Positions 1-6,010 of a stretch of DNA of 7,029 bases are shown here, in pieces (the stretch's first letter is position 1; each line of letters starts with the position of its first letter). The notes below the pieces were generated by a model. It did no database searches. It was not told the origin of the DNA and worked only from the letters and a program-made list of their open reading frames with translations. The stretch spans positions 1 to 7,029 of the forward strand of contig JACPZJ010000203.1 in assembly GCA_016195585.1 (NCBI GenBank), written 5' to 3'. The DNA is from Nitrospirota bacterium. Its GTDB lineage: Bacteria > Nitrospirota > CAKKRA01 > 9FT-COMBO-42-15. Both the position numbers and the translations under genes were made by a program.

Positions 1-30
1 CCCAACCCTCTCCCGTCAAGTGAGAGGGAG
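1..30. repeat. C-rich intergenic repeat fragment with hairpin
   Basis: CCCTCTC (6-12) pairs perfectly with GAGAGGG (22-28) around a 9-nt loop. The first 14 bases, CCCAACCCTCTCCC, recur exactly at 4518-4531 in front of the kinase gene. This marks it as part of a dispersed intergenic repeat family, cut here by the window edge. It lies directly before the flavodoxin ribosome binding site, so it is in the 5' leader or acts as an upstream terminator; the sequence does not decide which. Confidence 0.6.
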
Positions 31-52
31 TTTAAAGGAACGAGGTTCTAAT

Positions 53-484
53 ATGCCCAAAATAGCAATAATCTATGGCACACAGGCAGGCAGCACAGAG
101 ATGATGGCAGTTGCAGTTGAAGAAGGTGTTAAGAAGGCCGGCTTAGATACTATATTGAAGAATGTAACAGTTGCAAAGCCTGACGACCTGAAAGACATTG
201 ACGGGCTTATCCTCGGCGCCCCCACCTATCATGCTGACCTCTTTGACGTCATGAAGAATTTTCTGCTAAGGATAAGGGATGCTAATTTAAAAGGGAAGGT
301 CGGCTCTGCCTTTGGCTCCTATGGGTGGAGCGGCGAGGCGCTGGAAAAGATGATAAGCACATTAAAATATTTTGGAATGAAGTTGGTTGAGCCGGGTCTG
401 CTCATTAAAAATCAGCCTGATGAAAGCGGCCTTGAGGAGTGCAGGAGGTTTGGTGAAAAAATCGCGAAGAAGATTGTTAAATAA
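53..484 (+). CDS. Stand-alone flavodoxin-domain protein (FprA C-terminal type)
   Basis: This is a 143-residue FMN-binding flavodoxin-like protein, probably a cytoplasmic electron carrier. The FMN phosphate-binding loop is near the N-terminus (IIYGTQAGST, residues 6-15). It is followed by the second-strand motif LGAPTYH (54-60) and the isoalloxazine-side loop GSYGWSGEA (88-96). GSYGWSGEA is typical of the flavodoxin domain of A-type flavoproteins (flavodiiron proteins), but the N-terminal metallo-beta-lactamase diiron domain is absent. I chose the ATG at 53 because GAGG (42-45) sits 7 nt before it; the longer frame from a GTG at 20 starts inside the repeat hairpin. The gene converges on the DUF4388 gene with a single base between the two stop codons and no intrinsic terminator between them. 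Its redox partner is not visible. The family call is firm; the physiological role is open. Confidence 0.9.
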   Translation: MPKIAIIYGTQAGSTEMMAVAVEEGVKKAGLDTILKNVTVAKPDDLKDIDGLILGAPTYHADLFDVMKNFLLRIRDANLKGKVGSAFGSYGWSGEALEKMISTLKYFGMKLVEPGLLIKNQPDESGLEECRRFGEKIAKKIVK

Positions 485-485
485 T

Positions 486-1109
486 TTATACCCCGAATCC
501 CTTCAATCTATCCATCATAACTGATTCAGAGGTTCCCCTTTCCTTCTTCTCACGATTTTCTTCAATATCAATTATATCTGACAGATAAAGCATGTATATG
601 GATTTTAATGCCTCATCCTTTATTATATCAGGCGACCTTAACAAATAGTTGATTGTAGCGCCCTTCTTTACAGAATCAAGGATCGTGAGTTCATTGGCTG
701 TAAAATTTAGATTATCGCCAAATTTGCCGAACTCAGGTGAAAGCATTAATTTTTTATTGTAATCAGGCAGGCCGCTCACCAAATTTATATTTACACTGCC
801 AATGGCCTCCTTTAACTGCCTGTATAATACCTCTGGAATGAAATAGCTTATAGTCTCTCTGATCGGAGGAAGATTCTCCTGCCAGTTATATTCACCGCTT
901 TTTAACGAAAATATCTCCTTTAAGGATTCATTCTCATTCGCCATTTTATATTTTGCATAGACAATCTGCTTATCCTTTATATAAATGCTTCCAATAGAAT
1001 TGCCGCTTTTCACAAAAAGGACACCTGTTATATTTGAATGATTAATCCTTTTGAGTATCTCATATATAACAAGACCATGCAGATTGCCCTTCAAACCCTT
1101 GTTTATCAT
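486..1109 (-). CDS. DUF4388 (PATAN-like) domain protein
   Basis: This is a 207-residue soluble protein with no signal peptide or TM segment. Residues 5-103 fit the DUF4388/PATAN pattern: an opening LKGNLHGLVIYEIL, then ITGVLFVKSG and SIYIKDKQIVYAKY strands, and a GEYNW element. The C-terminal half (about 138-183, TANELTILDSVKKG onward) looks like the helical segment that often follows this domain. DUF4388 proteins are common in delta-proteobacteria and related phyla, frequently beside response regulators or gliding/GTPase modules, and are presumed protein-interaction adaptors. No such partner sits next to it here. The ATG at 1109 has a good SD (AGGTGAGG, 7 nt spacing) and its own sigma70-like promoter. 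The last 20 residues are charged and probably disordered. The domain is recognised; the function is unknown. Confidence 0.8.
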   Translation of the reverse strand: MINKGLKGNLHGLVIYEILKRINHSNITGVLFVKSGNSIGSIYIKDKQIVYAKYKMANENESLKEIFSLKSGEYNWQENLPPIRETISYFIPEVLYRQLKEAIGSVNINLVSGLPDYNKKLMLSPEFGKFGDNLNFTANELTILDSVKKGATINYLLRSPDIIKDEALKSIYMLYLSDIIDIEENREKKERGTSESVMMDRLKGFGV

Positions 1110-1145
1110 AAATTAGCCTCACCTAAGAATTAAGGGGTTATTTTA

Positions 1146-1174
1146 AATATAACAGATAGATACTGTATTGTCAA
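1146..1174 (-). promoter_or_regulatory. Sigma70-type promoter of the DUF4388 gene
   Basis: On the minus strand a perfect -35 TTGACA (1169-1174) is followed, after exactly 17 nt, by TATATT (1146-1151), a 5/6 match to the -10 consensus. It lies about 37 nt upstream of the DUF4388 start codon. It is the strongest promoter-like match on the minus strand between that gene and the second TusA-like gene, so the DUF4388 gene can be transcribed separately from the sulfur cluster. Confidence 0.75.
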
Positions 1175-1286
1175 ACAAGGTAAAAAATATAATCAGGAAT
1201 AAAACATTTAAAAACAAGAGATTACAGAATCAGCATGGAGATTATCACACCAGAATAGAAATTTTAAAATATACGAATTATAGAAC

Positions 1287-1544
1287 CTACCCTTCGCTCC
1301 TCTTTCTTACTATTACCTCCCATTCTTTTTCACCTGTCTTCTCTACGGCTATGATTTCATTACCCTCTTTTTCAAGGCTCCTCGGGACATTCTCGGTGGC
1401 AGGCGGATAATCTACAATCACCTTTAGAACCTCACCATCCTCCATCTCCTCCAGGGCAAGTTTTGACTTTACAAAGGTATATGGGCATATCTCACCCTTA
1501 ATATCAAGAACCCTGTCAATCTTTGTATCTTTCTTTACTGTCAT
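1287..1544 (-). CDS. TusA-like sulfur carrier, CPYTF variant
   Basis: This is an 85-residue TusA/SirA-fold protein. The strand DIKGEIC leads to Cys20 and a helix starting PYTFVKSKLALEEM. The family's usual CPxP motif is replaced here by C-P-Y-T, keeping the catalytic Cys and first Pro but not the second Pro. A PPATENVPRSLEKEG segment (48-61) is characteristic of a separate TusA subfamily. TusA proteins carry persulfide sulfur on the conserved Cys; the acceptor of this subfamily is not known to me. The ATG at 1544 has a strong SD (AAAGGAG, 8-9 nt spacing) and follows the DUF169 stop by 23 bp, consistent with being last in an operon. The downstream region to 1175 is AT-rich and shows no intrinsic terminator. 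Confidence 0.85.
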   Translation of the reverse strand: MTVKKDTKIDRVLDIKGEICPYTFVKSKLALEEMEDGEVLKVIVDYPPATENVPRSLEKEGNEIIAVEKTGEKEWEVIVRKRSEG

Positions 1545-1567
1545 CTAATCTACTCCTTTATTATTTA

Positions 1568-2143
1568 TTAATGTCCCAGCGCCTTCAACTCATTTATCCT
1601 TTTCACCATATCAGGAACCATCGGCACAGGCACAGCAAGAACCATCTCATCATCTTTATAACCAGAAAAATCTCTGGCGCCATGACATAATAATGTAAGG
1701 CTCGGCTTTTTTTCAATGTAGCACCTTGCCGTAGCCTCGCCGCACACCGCTGTCTCGCCCCTGAATGATGCGGTTATGCCTCCGAGCAGAATGGACAGCT
1801 CCATGAGCTGTCTCGGATTTACAATAAAAAGCAGGACATCTGCATTCTCTGCATCACCCACCTGAACAGTCCTGAATTTTTCTTTAACCCTTAATTCTAC
1901 CTCCACATATTTAGGTTCCCTCAGGCCAAGGCAAAGCTCAGGGTTCGGGCATGTAAAGTCCTTTTCATTAAGATTAAACCCTTTTCCGCTAACAGCAGAT
2001 TCTCGCACAAACCAGCAGTAGAACTGTCCCTCTGTCGGATGGCCTTCTGCAATATCGTCCTTCAAAAGCCTCACGCCGACTACCTCGGAATTTAACTTCA
2101 GATATTCTTTTATGGTTTTTAAGTTTTCTTTTAAATTTTCCAT
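1568..2143 (-). CDS. DUF169 family protein
   Basis: This is a 191-residue cytoplasmic protein matching DUF169. Supporting motifs are VVGVRLLKDD (21-30), CPNPELCLGL (65-74), a central VLLFIVNPRQLMEL segment (103-116), and the C-terminal CHGARDFSGYKDDEMVLAVP block (153-172). It has six cysteines (43, 65, 71, 134, 141, 153), several at positions typical for the family, which hints at metal or thiol chemistry; no function is established. I chose the ATG at 2143 because a GGAAAG-type SD precedes it. A longer frame starting at 2194 would take its first residues from the palindromic repeat. The gene sits inside the sulfur-carrier cluster, and co-occurrence with TusA and DsrE suggests a role in sulfur or redox metabolism. 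That link is inference from position. Confidence 0.82.
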   Translation of the reverse strand: MENLKENLKTIKEYLKLNSEVVGVRLLKDDIAEGHPTEGQFYCWFVRESAVSGKGFNLNEKDFTCPNPELCLGLREPKYVEVELRVKEKFRTVQVGDAENADVLLFIVNPRQLMELSILLGGITASFRGETAVCGEATARCYIEKKPSLTLLCHGARDFSGYKDDEMVLAVPVPMVPDMVKRINELKALGH

Positions 2144-2166
2144 TCTTTCCACTGAAATTAAAATAA

Positions 2167-2290
2167 ACGGCAAAGTAAAAAGCTCCAGATGCAAGGCGGA
2201 GCGAGGACTCGCACCGCAGCATACATGTTAGTATGTGAGGATGCGAGGCCGAAGCGACAACGCAGCAGATGGACTTTTTACGAAGCCGTT
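2167..2290. repeat. 124-bp imperfect palindromic intergenic repeat
   Basis: This is a large inverted repeat between the DsrE-family gene and the DUF169 gene. The outer arms ACGGC-nnn-GTAAAAAG (2167-2182) and its complement (2274-2289) flank TCCA/TGGA and GATGC/GCAGA blocks. Inner CTCGCA (2208-2213) pairs with a TGCGAG (2242-2247), and the tip is the 5-bp stem CATAC/GTATG (2220-2224, 2231-2235) around ATGTTA. The element reaches the stop codon of the DsrE-family gene. Its organisation, with GTAAAAAG-TCCA ends and a GC-rich middle, resembles repeats I recall from delta-proteobacterial and Nitrospirota-type genomes. It would form a long hairpin in the transcript. Confidence 0.8.
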
Positions 2291-2777
2291 AAATAAAATA
2301 GTTTATCCTTGCATCCCCTATGTTTGCTAAGAATGCCGCTGCGCCAGCCACCTCATCAACCTCTTCAATAAGGTCTTCTTTTTTGACACCAACTGTCTCC
2401 ATTGCCATCTCGCAAACCGTGAGCTTCACACCAAGCATCTTGGCTGCTGATATGTGGTCATTTAAGGTCATAATCTTCTTCCGCCTCATCCTCTCCTTTG
2501 TTGCCCTTGCGCCAATGCCGAAGAGGTTGTATTTGGAGAGGGTGAGGCTCTCCGCACCCCCCCTCGCAAAGAAGCTGTGTATCTTCTCAAAGAAGGTTTC
2601 GCCCTCTCTCCTCGCGCCCTCTTTTGTTACGATATCAATTCCTCCGAAGGTAAAAAATACAGAGACCTCCATGTTTAATGCCGCCCCTGCATTTATCAGT
2701 GTAAAGGCCATAAGGGCCTTATCAAGGTCGCCGCTGCACAGGACAATCGTCATCTTCTCGCTTTTTATCTCACCCAA
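2289..2777 (-). CDS. DsrE-family (DsrE2-like) sulfur-relay protein
   Basis: This is a 162-residue protein of the DsrE/DsrF/DrsH-like fold. The N-terminal strand and SGDLDKA motif (MTIVLCSGDLDKA, 9-21), FFTFGGIDI (41-49) and the C-terminal VCEMAMETVGV block (121-131) with Cys122 are typical of DsrE2-like proteins, which accept or deliver sulfane sulfur together with TusA. A second Cys (14) lies in the N-terminal loop. No TM helices are evident, unlike membrane-bound DsrE2. The chosen start is a TTG at 2777, preceded by AAGAGG 10 nt upstream, which overlaps the end of tusA; the gap to tusA is 7 nt, so the two are probably translationally coupled. An ATG at 2753 (residue 9) is the alternative start with a weaker SD. 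Confidence 0.85.
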   Translation of the reverse strand: MGEIKSEKMTIVLCSGDLDKALMAFTLINAGAALNMEVSVFFTFGGIDIVTKEGARREGETFFEKIHSFFARGGAESLTLSKYNLFGIGARATKERMRRKKIMTLNDHISAAKMLGVKLTVCEMAMETVGVKKEDLIEEVDEVAGAAAFLANIGDARINYFI

Positions 2778-2784
2778 TTTAACA

Positions 2785-3012
2785 TTACCTCTTCTTTATC
2801 ATAAACTTTAATAGTTTATCTTCTTCAATGCACTCCGCAAACTCTACATTATTCTTCTGACACCAGCCGTATACATCTGTCTTATTATCCTTATTGGCAA
2901 TCACCATAAGTATATCCCCTGCCTGCAATTCCTTCATCTTCTGTGTCAGCTTCAGCACAGGGATGGGGCAGATCATGCCGCGAATATCCAGTGTGTCCTT
3001 TGCTTCTCCCAT
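2785..3012 (-). CDS. tusA: TusA-family sulfur carrier (CPIP type)
   Basis: This is a 75-residue TusA/SirA-like protein. DTLDIRGMICPIPVLKL (6-22) contains the canonical CPxP motif with catalytic Cys15 at the start of the first helix. AGDILMVIANKDNKTDVYGWC (31-51) is the typical second half with Asp and a trailing Cys51. It would hold a persulfide and pass it to partners such as the DsrE-family protein encoded immediately downstream. The ATG at 3012 is preferred: a GAGG lies 11 nt upstream, while the alternative GTG at 3021 is only 2 nt from that same GAGG. It is the first gene of the sulfur cluster. The symbol reflects the family; the specific pathway (tRNA thiolation, molybdenum cofactor or dissimilatory sulfur transfer) cannot be told from sequence. 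Confidence 0.88.
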   Translation of the reverse strand: MGEAKDTLDIRGMICPIPVLKLTQKMKELQAGDILMVIANKDNKTDVYGWCQKNNVEFAECIEEDKLLKFMIKKR

Positions 3013-3036
3013 TTTTAACACATCCTCATATAAATG

Positions 3037-3075
3037 AAAAACCCCTTCCCACGCCCAATTTTAGTGAAGAAGGGG
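3037..3075 (-). terminator. Intrinsic terminator after tRNA-Ala
   Basis: Read on the minus strand, CCCCTTC (3069-3075) and CAC (3064-3066) pair with GTG and GAAGGGG (down to 3042), with a TT/G internal mismatch and an 11-nt loop. TTTTT (3037-3041) follows directly. This is a classic rho-independent shape placed 25 nt after the tRNA 3' end and about 25 bp before the tusA start codon. Confidence 0.8.
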
Positions 3076-3099
3076 AGCTGAATCAGTGAGAGATTTTTT

Positions 3100-3175
<76 letters not shown>

Positions 3176-3185
3176 ACTGTTTGTT

Positions 3186-3215
3186 ATACTAACATTCTCT
3201 ATTATTTCTTGTCAA
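3186..3215 (-). promoter_or_regulatory. Promoter of tRNA-Ala
   Basis: A perfect -35 TTGACA (minus strand, 3210-3215) is followed after 18 nt by TAGTAT (3186-3191), a 4/6 match to -10. This places transcription start within a few bases of the tRNA 5' end. It is the only good promoter upstream of the sulfur cluster in this intergenic region, so terminator read-through from it could also feed tusA. Confidence 0.7.
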
Positions 3216-3267
3216 GGATGAAAAAGGGAGGAAGATGAGTAAAAGGCAGTGTGTATTTTTTTAAAGG

Positions 3268-4482
3268 CTAAGAATTTTTAAGGAGATAAAACAGTAAAGC
3301 AAACAGCCCTGCGCCAAAGAGTATGCCTATCGGCGCAAGAAATGACCTTTTTGCCTTAAATCTTGCAGCGAGATGCATTACACCGCCGCTTGACCTTATC
3401 ATCATTACTGGCTCATAGATATTTCCTGACTTCAACTGTGATGTGTCTATCTTTATATTTGCCAATACTGTCTTTTCATTAAACTCCTTTGGCTCAGCAG
3501 ATATCCATGGCTGGTCAAAGCTTATGCTGCCCCTATATGGATAGCATCCCAGATATGGTAGTGCAAGCTCAAATGTCCTTGTCTTGCCGCATGGAACCTT
3601 TCTCAGATCAAGGAACCGCTTCGTCTCATTAACATCAAGCCTTCTTGTCTTAGCGCCCTTTGGCCGCGCAGCCTCAATTAGCGCCTTGTATATGTCATCC
3701 TTCATCTCTATGGCATTCTGATATCGCTTCTCCTTTTCGTATGCCACTGCCTTTATTATTATATCTGATGTCTTATTTGTGATGTTTTTATTAAATATTA
3801 CAGGCGGCTTAAACTCAAATGGGGTTCCCCGTGGGTCTCTGCCTGTCAGGCAATGGTGCATTGTTGCGCCGAGTGAATATATGTCAGACCTCGCATCTGT
3901 CTGGCCAAGGCCATACTGCTCAGGCGCTGCATAGCCTGGTGTGCCGAAGATATATGTGTCGCCCTTCTTCTCCTTTTTAAAGAACCTGGCTATGCCAAAG
4001 TCTATCAGCTTTACCCTGTTTTCAGGGCTGACCATTATATTGCCGGGCTTTAAATCACGGAATACTATCGGCCTCGGGCTCTGTATGTTCAGGAAATATA
4101 AGACCCTGCATATCTGCACCGCCCAGTTCAGCGCCATCAGCTCATCAAGCGGCCTCCCCTGATTCTCAATCAATATGTCTTCAAGGGTCTTTCCCTCCAC
4201 ATACTCCATCACAAGATAGGGCGTGGATTTTATAACAAAAAAGTCCTCTACCTTTGGCAGATTTGGATGGTCAAGCTTTGATAATATCCTTGCCTCCGTC
4301 TTAAACTGGTTCAGGATCTGTGTCTTCTCAGAGGCATCAACAAAACCGTCCTTTACCTCTTTTATTGCGAAACGGCGCCTGTCAGCCATCCGCTCTGCCT
4401 TATAGACTGTGCTCATACCGCCGTCGCCGAGAAGGCCGATAATCTTATATCTCGTTTTTAATTTTGATCCGATCATTAGCAT
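3268..4482 (-). CDS. Membrane-anchored Ser/Thr protein kinase with C-terminal beta-rich domain
   Basis: This is a 404-residue Hanks-type kinase. The kinase domain spans about 12-270, with glycine loop LLGDGGMSTVYKAE (17-30), ATP-anchoring Lys41 (AIKEV), helix-C Glu63, catalytic loop FRDLKPGN (141-148, HRD as FRD but Asp143 and Asn148 kept), DFG (161-163), and GTPGYAAPE (180-188). All catalytic residues are present, so it should be active. Residues about 294-377 form a beta-rich module with a PWISAEP signature and a GG turn near 366, resembling immunoglobulin-like domains appended to bacterial kinases. A TM helix (381-401) ends the protein, so kinase and beta module are probably cytoplasmic and tail-anchored. 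The start is uncertain: ATG at 4482 or 4476, no strong SD. A longer frame to 4533 would translate a repeat. The gene follows the vWA/FHA gene and likely phosphorylates FHA-bound partners. Confidence 0.93.
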   Translation of the reverse strand: MLMIGSKLKTRYKIIGLLGDGGMSTVYKAERMADRRRFAIKEVKDGFVDASEKTQILNQFKTEARILSKLDHPNLPKVEDFFVIKSTPYLVMEYVEGKTLEDILIENQGRPLDELMALNWAVQICRVLYFLNIQSPRPIVFRDLKPGNIMVSPENRVKLIDFGIARFFKKEKKGDTYIFGTPGYAAPEQYGLGQTDARSDIYSLGATMHHCLTGRDPRGTPFEFKPPVIFNKNITNKTSDIIIKAVAYEKEKRYQNAIEMKDDIYKALIEAARPKGAKTRRLDVNETKRFLDLRKVPCGKTRTFELALPYLGCYPYRGSISFDQPWISAEPKEFNEKTVLANIKIDTSQLKSGNIYEPVMMIRSSGGVMHLAARFKAKRSFLAPIGILFGAGLFALLFYLLKNS

Positions 4483-4510
4483 ATTTATCACAATGGTAAA
4501 ATTTATATCC

Positions 4511-4595
4511 CCCTCACCCCAACCCTCTCCCACAAGGGGCGAGGGGGCTCAAATTCTTTCCCCTCCCTTGATGGGAGGGGATGAAGGGGAGGGTG
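4511..4595. repeat. C/G-rich double-hairpin intergenic repeat
   Basis: Two adjacent hairpins fill the gap between the vWA gene and the kinase gene. CCCTCTCCC (4523-4531) pairs with GGGCGAGGG (4537-4545) with one mismatch. CCCCTCCC (4560-4567) pairs perfectly with GGGAGGGG (4573-4580) around TTGAT. The stretch 4518-4531 is identical to positions 1-14. It lies within the inferred signalling transcript, where it may stabilise or attenuate the mRNA before the kinase. Confidence 0.75.
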
Positions 4596-4630
4596 AATAT
4601 CGTTAACTTTCTAAAGTCGTTCACTACGGT

Positions 4631-5917
4631 TTACAGCCTCTGGCCGCAGTTAGGGCAGAATTTGCCTGCCTTTCGGATTATCCCGTTACACGCAGGGCAT
4701 CTGTCTAATTCAATATTCCTCTTCTGTGCCTTCTCGCTGTATCTAAAGATAAGCTTTGCTTTGCCGACACCGATTACATCCCCATCCTTCAGTGATGATG
4801 GCGCAGTGATCATTTGATGATTTAAGGATGTGCCGAGCCCGCTGCTTTTATCCTCAATAATATATCCGTCGTCTGACCTTTTTATAGTTGCATGATACTG
4901 CGCAACACCCTCATCCTTAAAAATAGCAATCTCATTCCTCTCATCCCTGCCTATACCTGCAGCATCAGACAATATAAAATCTGTTGCCTTTGACCTCCCA
5001 TGAAGCACAGAGATATGGGCCTTTCTATATGCCCTCTCCTGCTTCATTAAAGATAGGGAAAGGAGTGAGCCCACCGCAGCAACAGGCGCAAGAAAGAGCA
5101 AGAGAGACGGCCTGCCCGGGCTTCCAAAGAGCGTTGATTCAGGCTGAAAATATCTCCTGCCTGCAAAAAGCCGTTCACCTTTATATTCTATTGATAACTG
5201 GACATTGCGGAGGTACTCGCCCTTTTTTAGTGTAAAAAATGTAACAATATATTCATTTTTAAGCTGCGTGCCTATTTTCTCATAAAAGGCCACAAGCCTC
5301 TCGGGTGTCGGCGTGAAGAAATATTCCCCGCCGCTTTCGCCTGCCAGCCTTTTTAACTGCTCTTCTTTAACATCCTTCCCAAGTCCGATAGTGTAGATGG
5401 ACATATTGTGCATGGAGGCATACTCAACAGTATCTGAAAATGTATGCATCCCCCTGTTGCTCTTGCCGTCTGTAAGTATTATTACCGCCTTCCTGCCCGG
5501 CGCAGATGCCATCTTTTCTATGGCTGCATAAAGGGCATCAAACATCGCTGTATTGCCGCCAATCTTTATCTCAGCCGCCTTCTGCCTTAACAGCTCTTTA
5601 TCTGATGTAAGATCAGATATGAAATCCACCTTATCATCAAAGACTATTATGCCCGCCTTATCCTCAGGCTCCATGAGATTTATAAATTCCAAGAGCGATG
5701 CCTTTGCCTTCTCCATCTTCTCGCCCTTCATGCTTCCGCTCCTGTCAAGGATGAGCATAACAGAGATGTTCTTTTTTGCGCCTGCCGCCTTTACCCTCTC
5801 AATATTCATGGGCTCATAGACAGCGCCATTCTCCTTAATCTGCCATTTGCCCCTTGAAAGAGGAATATCCTTTATAGGCCTCCCGTCCTTATCAAGAACA
5901 GCCACATAGGCATCCAC
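4631..5917 (-). CDS. vWA - TM - FHA - zinc-ribbon signalling protein (N-terminus damaged)
   Basis: From the first usable start (GTG at 5917) this is 428 residues. The vWA domain (about 51-225) has a complete MIDAS: DRSGS (58-62), Thr123 in GNTAMFDAL, and Asp150 in TDGKSN. A TM helix (271-291) is followed by basic MKQERAYRK, placing the C-terminus in the cytoplasm by the positive-inside rule. An FHA domain (302-393) has GIGRDE and AQYHA motifs and a full last strand VGKAKLIFRY. A C-terminal zinc ribbon has CPAC (407-410) and CPNC (421-424). The GTG has no SD and falls inside the beta-rich N-terminal segment common before such vWA domains. The frame stays open upstream to 6010 and encodes the C-region of a signal peptide (see separate entry), so the real N-terminus is longer or the gene is broken. 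It likely couples periplasmic ligand or metal binding to cytoplasmic phosphothreonine recognition. Confidence 0.87.
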   Translation of the reverse strand: MDAYVAVLDKDGRPIKDIPLSRGKWQIKENGAVYEPMNIERVKAAGAKKNISVMLILDRSGSMKGEKMEKAKASLLEFINLMEPEDKAGIIVFDDKVDFISDLTSDKELLRQKAAEIKIGGNTAMFDALYAAIEKMASAPGRKAVIILTDGKSNRGMHTFSDTVEYASMHNMSIYTIGLGKDVKEEQLKRLAGESGGEYFFTPTPERLVAFYEKIGTQLKNEYIVTFFTLKKGEYLRNVQLSIEYKGERLFAGRRYFQPESTLFGSPGRPSLLLFLAPVAAVGSLLSLSLMKQERAYRKAHISVLHGRSKATDFILSDAAGIGRDERNEIAIFKDEGVAQYHATIKRSDDGYIIEDKSSGLGTSLNHQMITAPSSLKDGDVIGVGKAKLIFRYSEKAQKRNIELDRCPACNGIIRKAGKFCPNCGQRL

Positions 5918-6010
5918 CTTTGGATAGCCTGATAAATCAAACTGTGTAATTACAGGCCTTATCTCCTCTGCAAAGGCTGAGGCGCTTGTTATTATCAGGG
6001 CTGTATAACA
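5918..6010 (-). other. In-frame 5' extension of the vWA gene without start codon (signal-peptide remnant)
   Basis: In the vWA reading frame, codons from 6010 down to 5918 are open. They encode CYTA, then LIITSASAFA, then EEIRPVITQFDLSGYPK, running straight into VDAYVAVLDKDG. ASAFA followed by EE is a textbook signal-peptidase I site, and ITQFDLSGYPKVDAYVAVLDKDG fits the usual strand preceding vWA domains (FP-x-V-x-x-x-VxVxDxxG). An in-frame TGA at 6011-6013 closes the frame. Between it and 5917 there is no ATG, GTG or TTG, only a CTG at 5998 and ATA/ATT codons. The signal peptide lacks its basic n-region and much of its hydrophobic core. Confidence 0.7.

Noticed and set aside
1168..1410. 80-codon open frame on the + strand
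   Set aside because: It overlaps the second TusA-like gene antisense and the DUF4388 promoter region, and its translation resembles no protein family.
1989..2222. 77-codon open frame on the - strand overlapping DUF169
   Set aside because: It is an alternative frame of the DUF169 gene whose start lies inside the palindromic repeat; the composition is not protein-like.
2167..2290. CRISPR array or attachment site
   Set aside because: There are no regularly spaced direct repeats or spacers and no integrase gene; the structure is a single inverted repeat.
2320..2811. 163-codon open frame on the + strand
   Set aside because: It is antisense to the DsrE-family gene, has low-complexity Ser/Ala/Ile content and no SD. 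The minus-strand frame has clear family motifs.
3216..3267. Terminator after the kinase gene
   Set aside because: There are T/A runs and two AAAGGC copies, but the copies are direct, not inverted, so no stem forms.
4483..4533. 17-residue N-terminal extension of the kinase
   Set aside because: It is translated from the C/G-rich repeat (GEGWGEG), lies before the usual kinase beginning and has no fitting SD.
5553..5819. 88-codon + strand frame inside the vWA gene
   Set aside because: It is an antisense shadow of the MIDAS-containing vWA coding region; no SD or family match. The same holds for + frames at 3941-4162, 4223-4405, 4409-4606, 4581-4817, 4984-5235 and 6065-6337.
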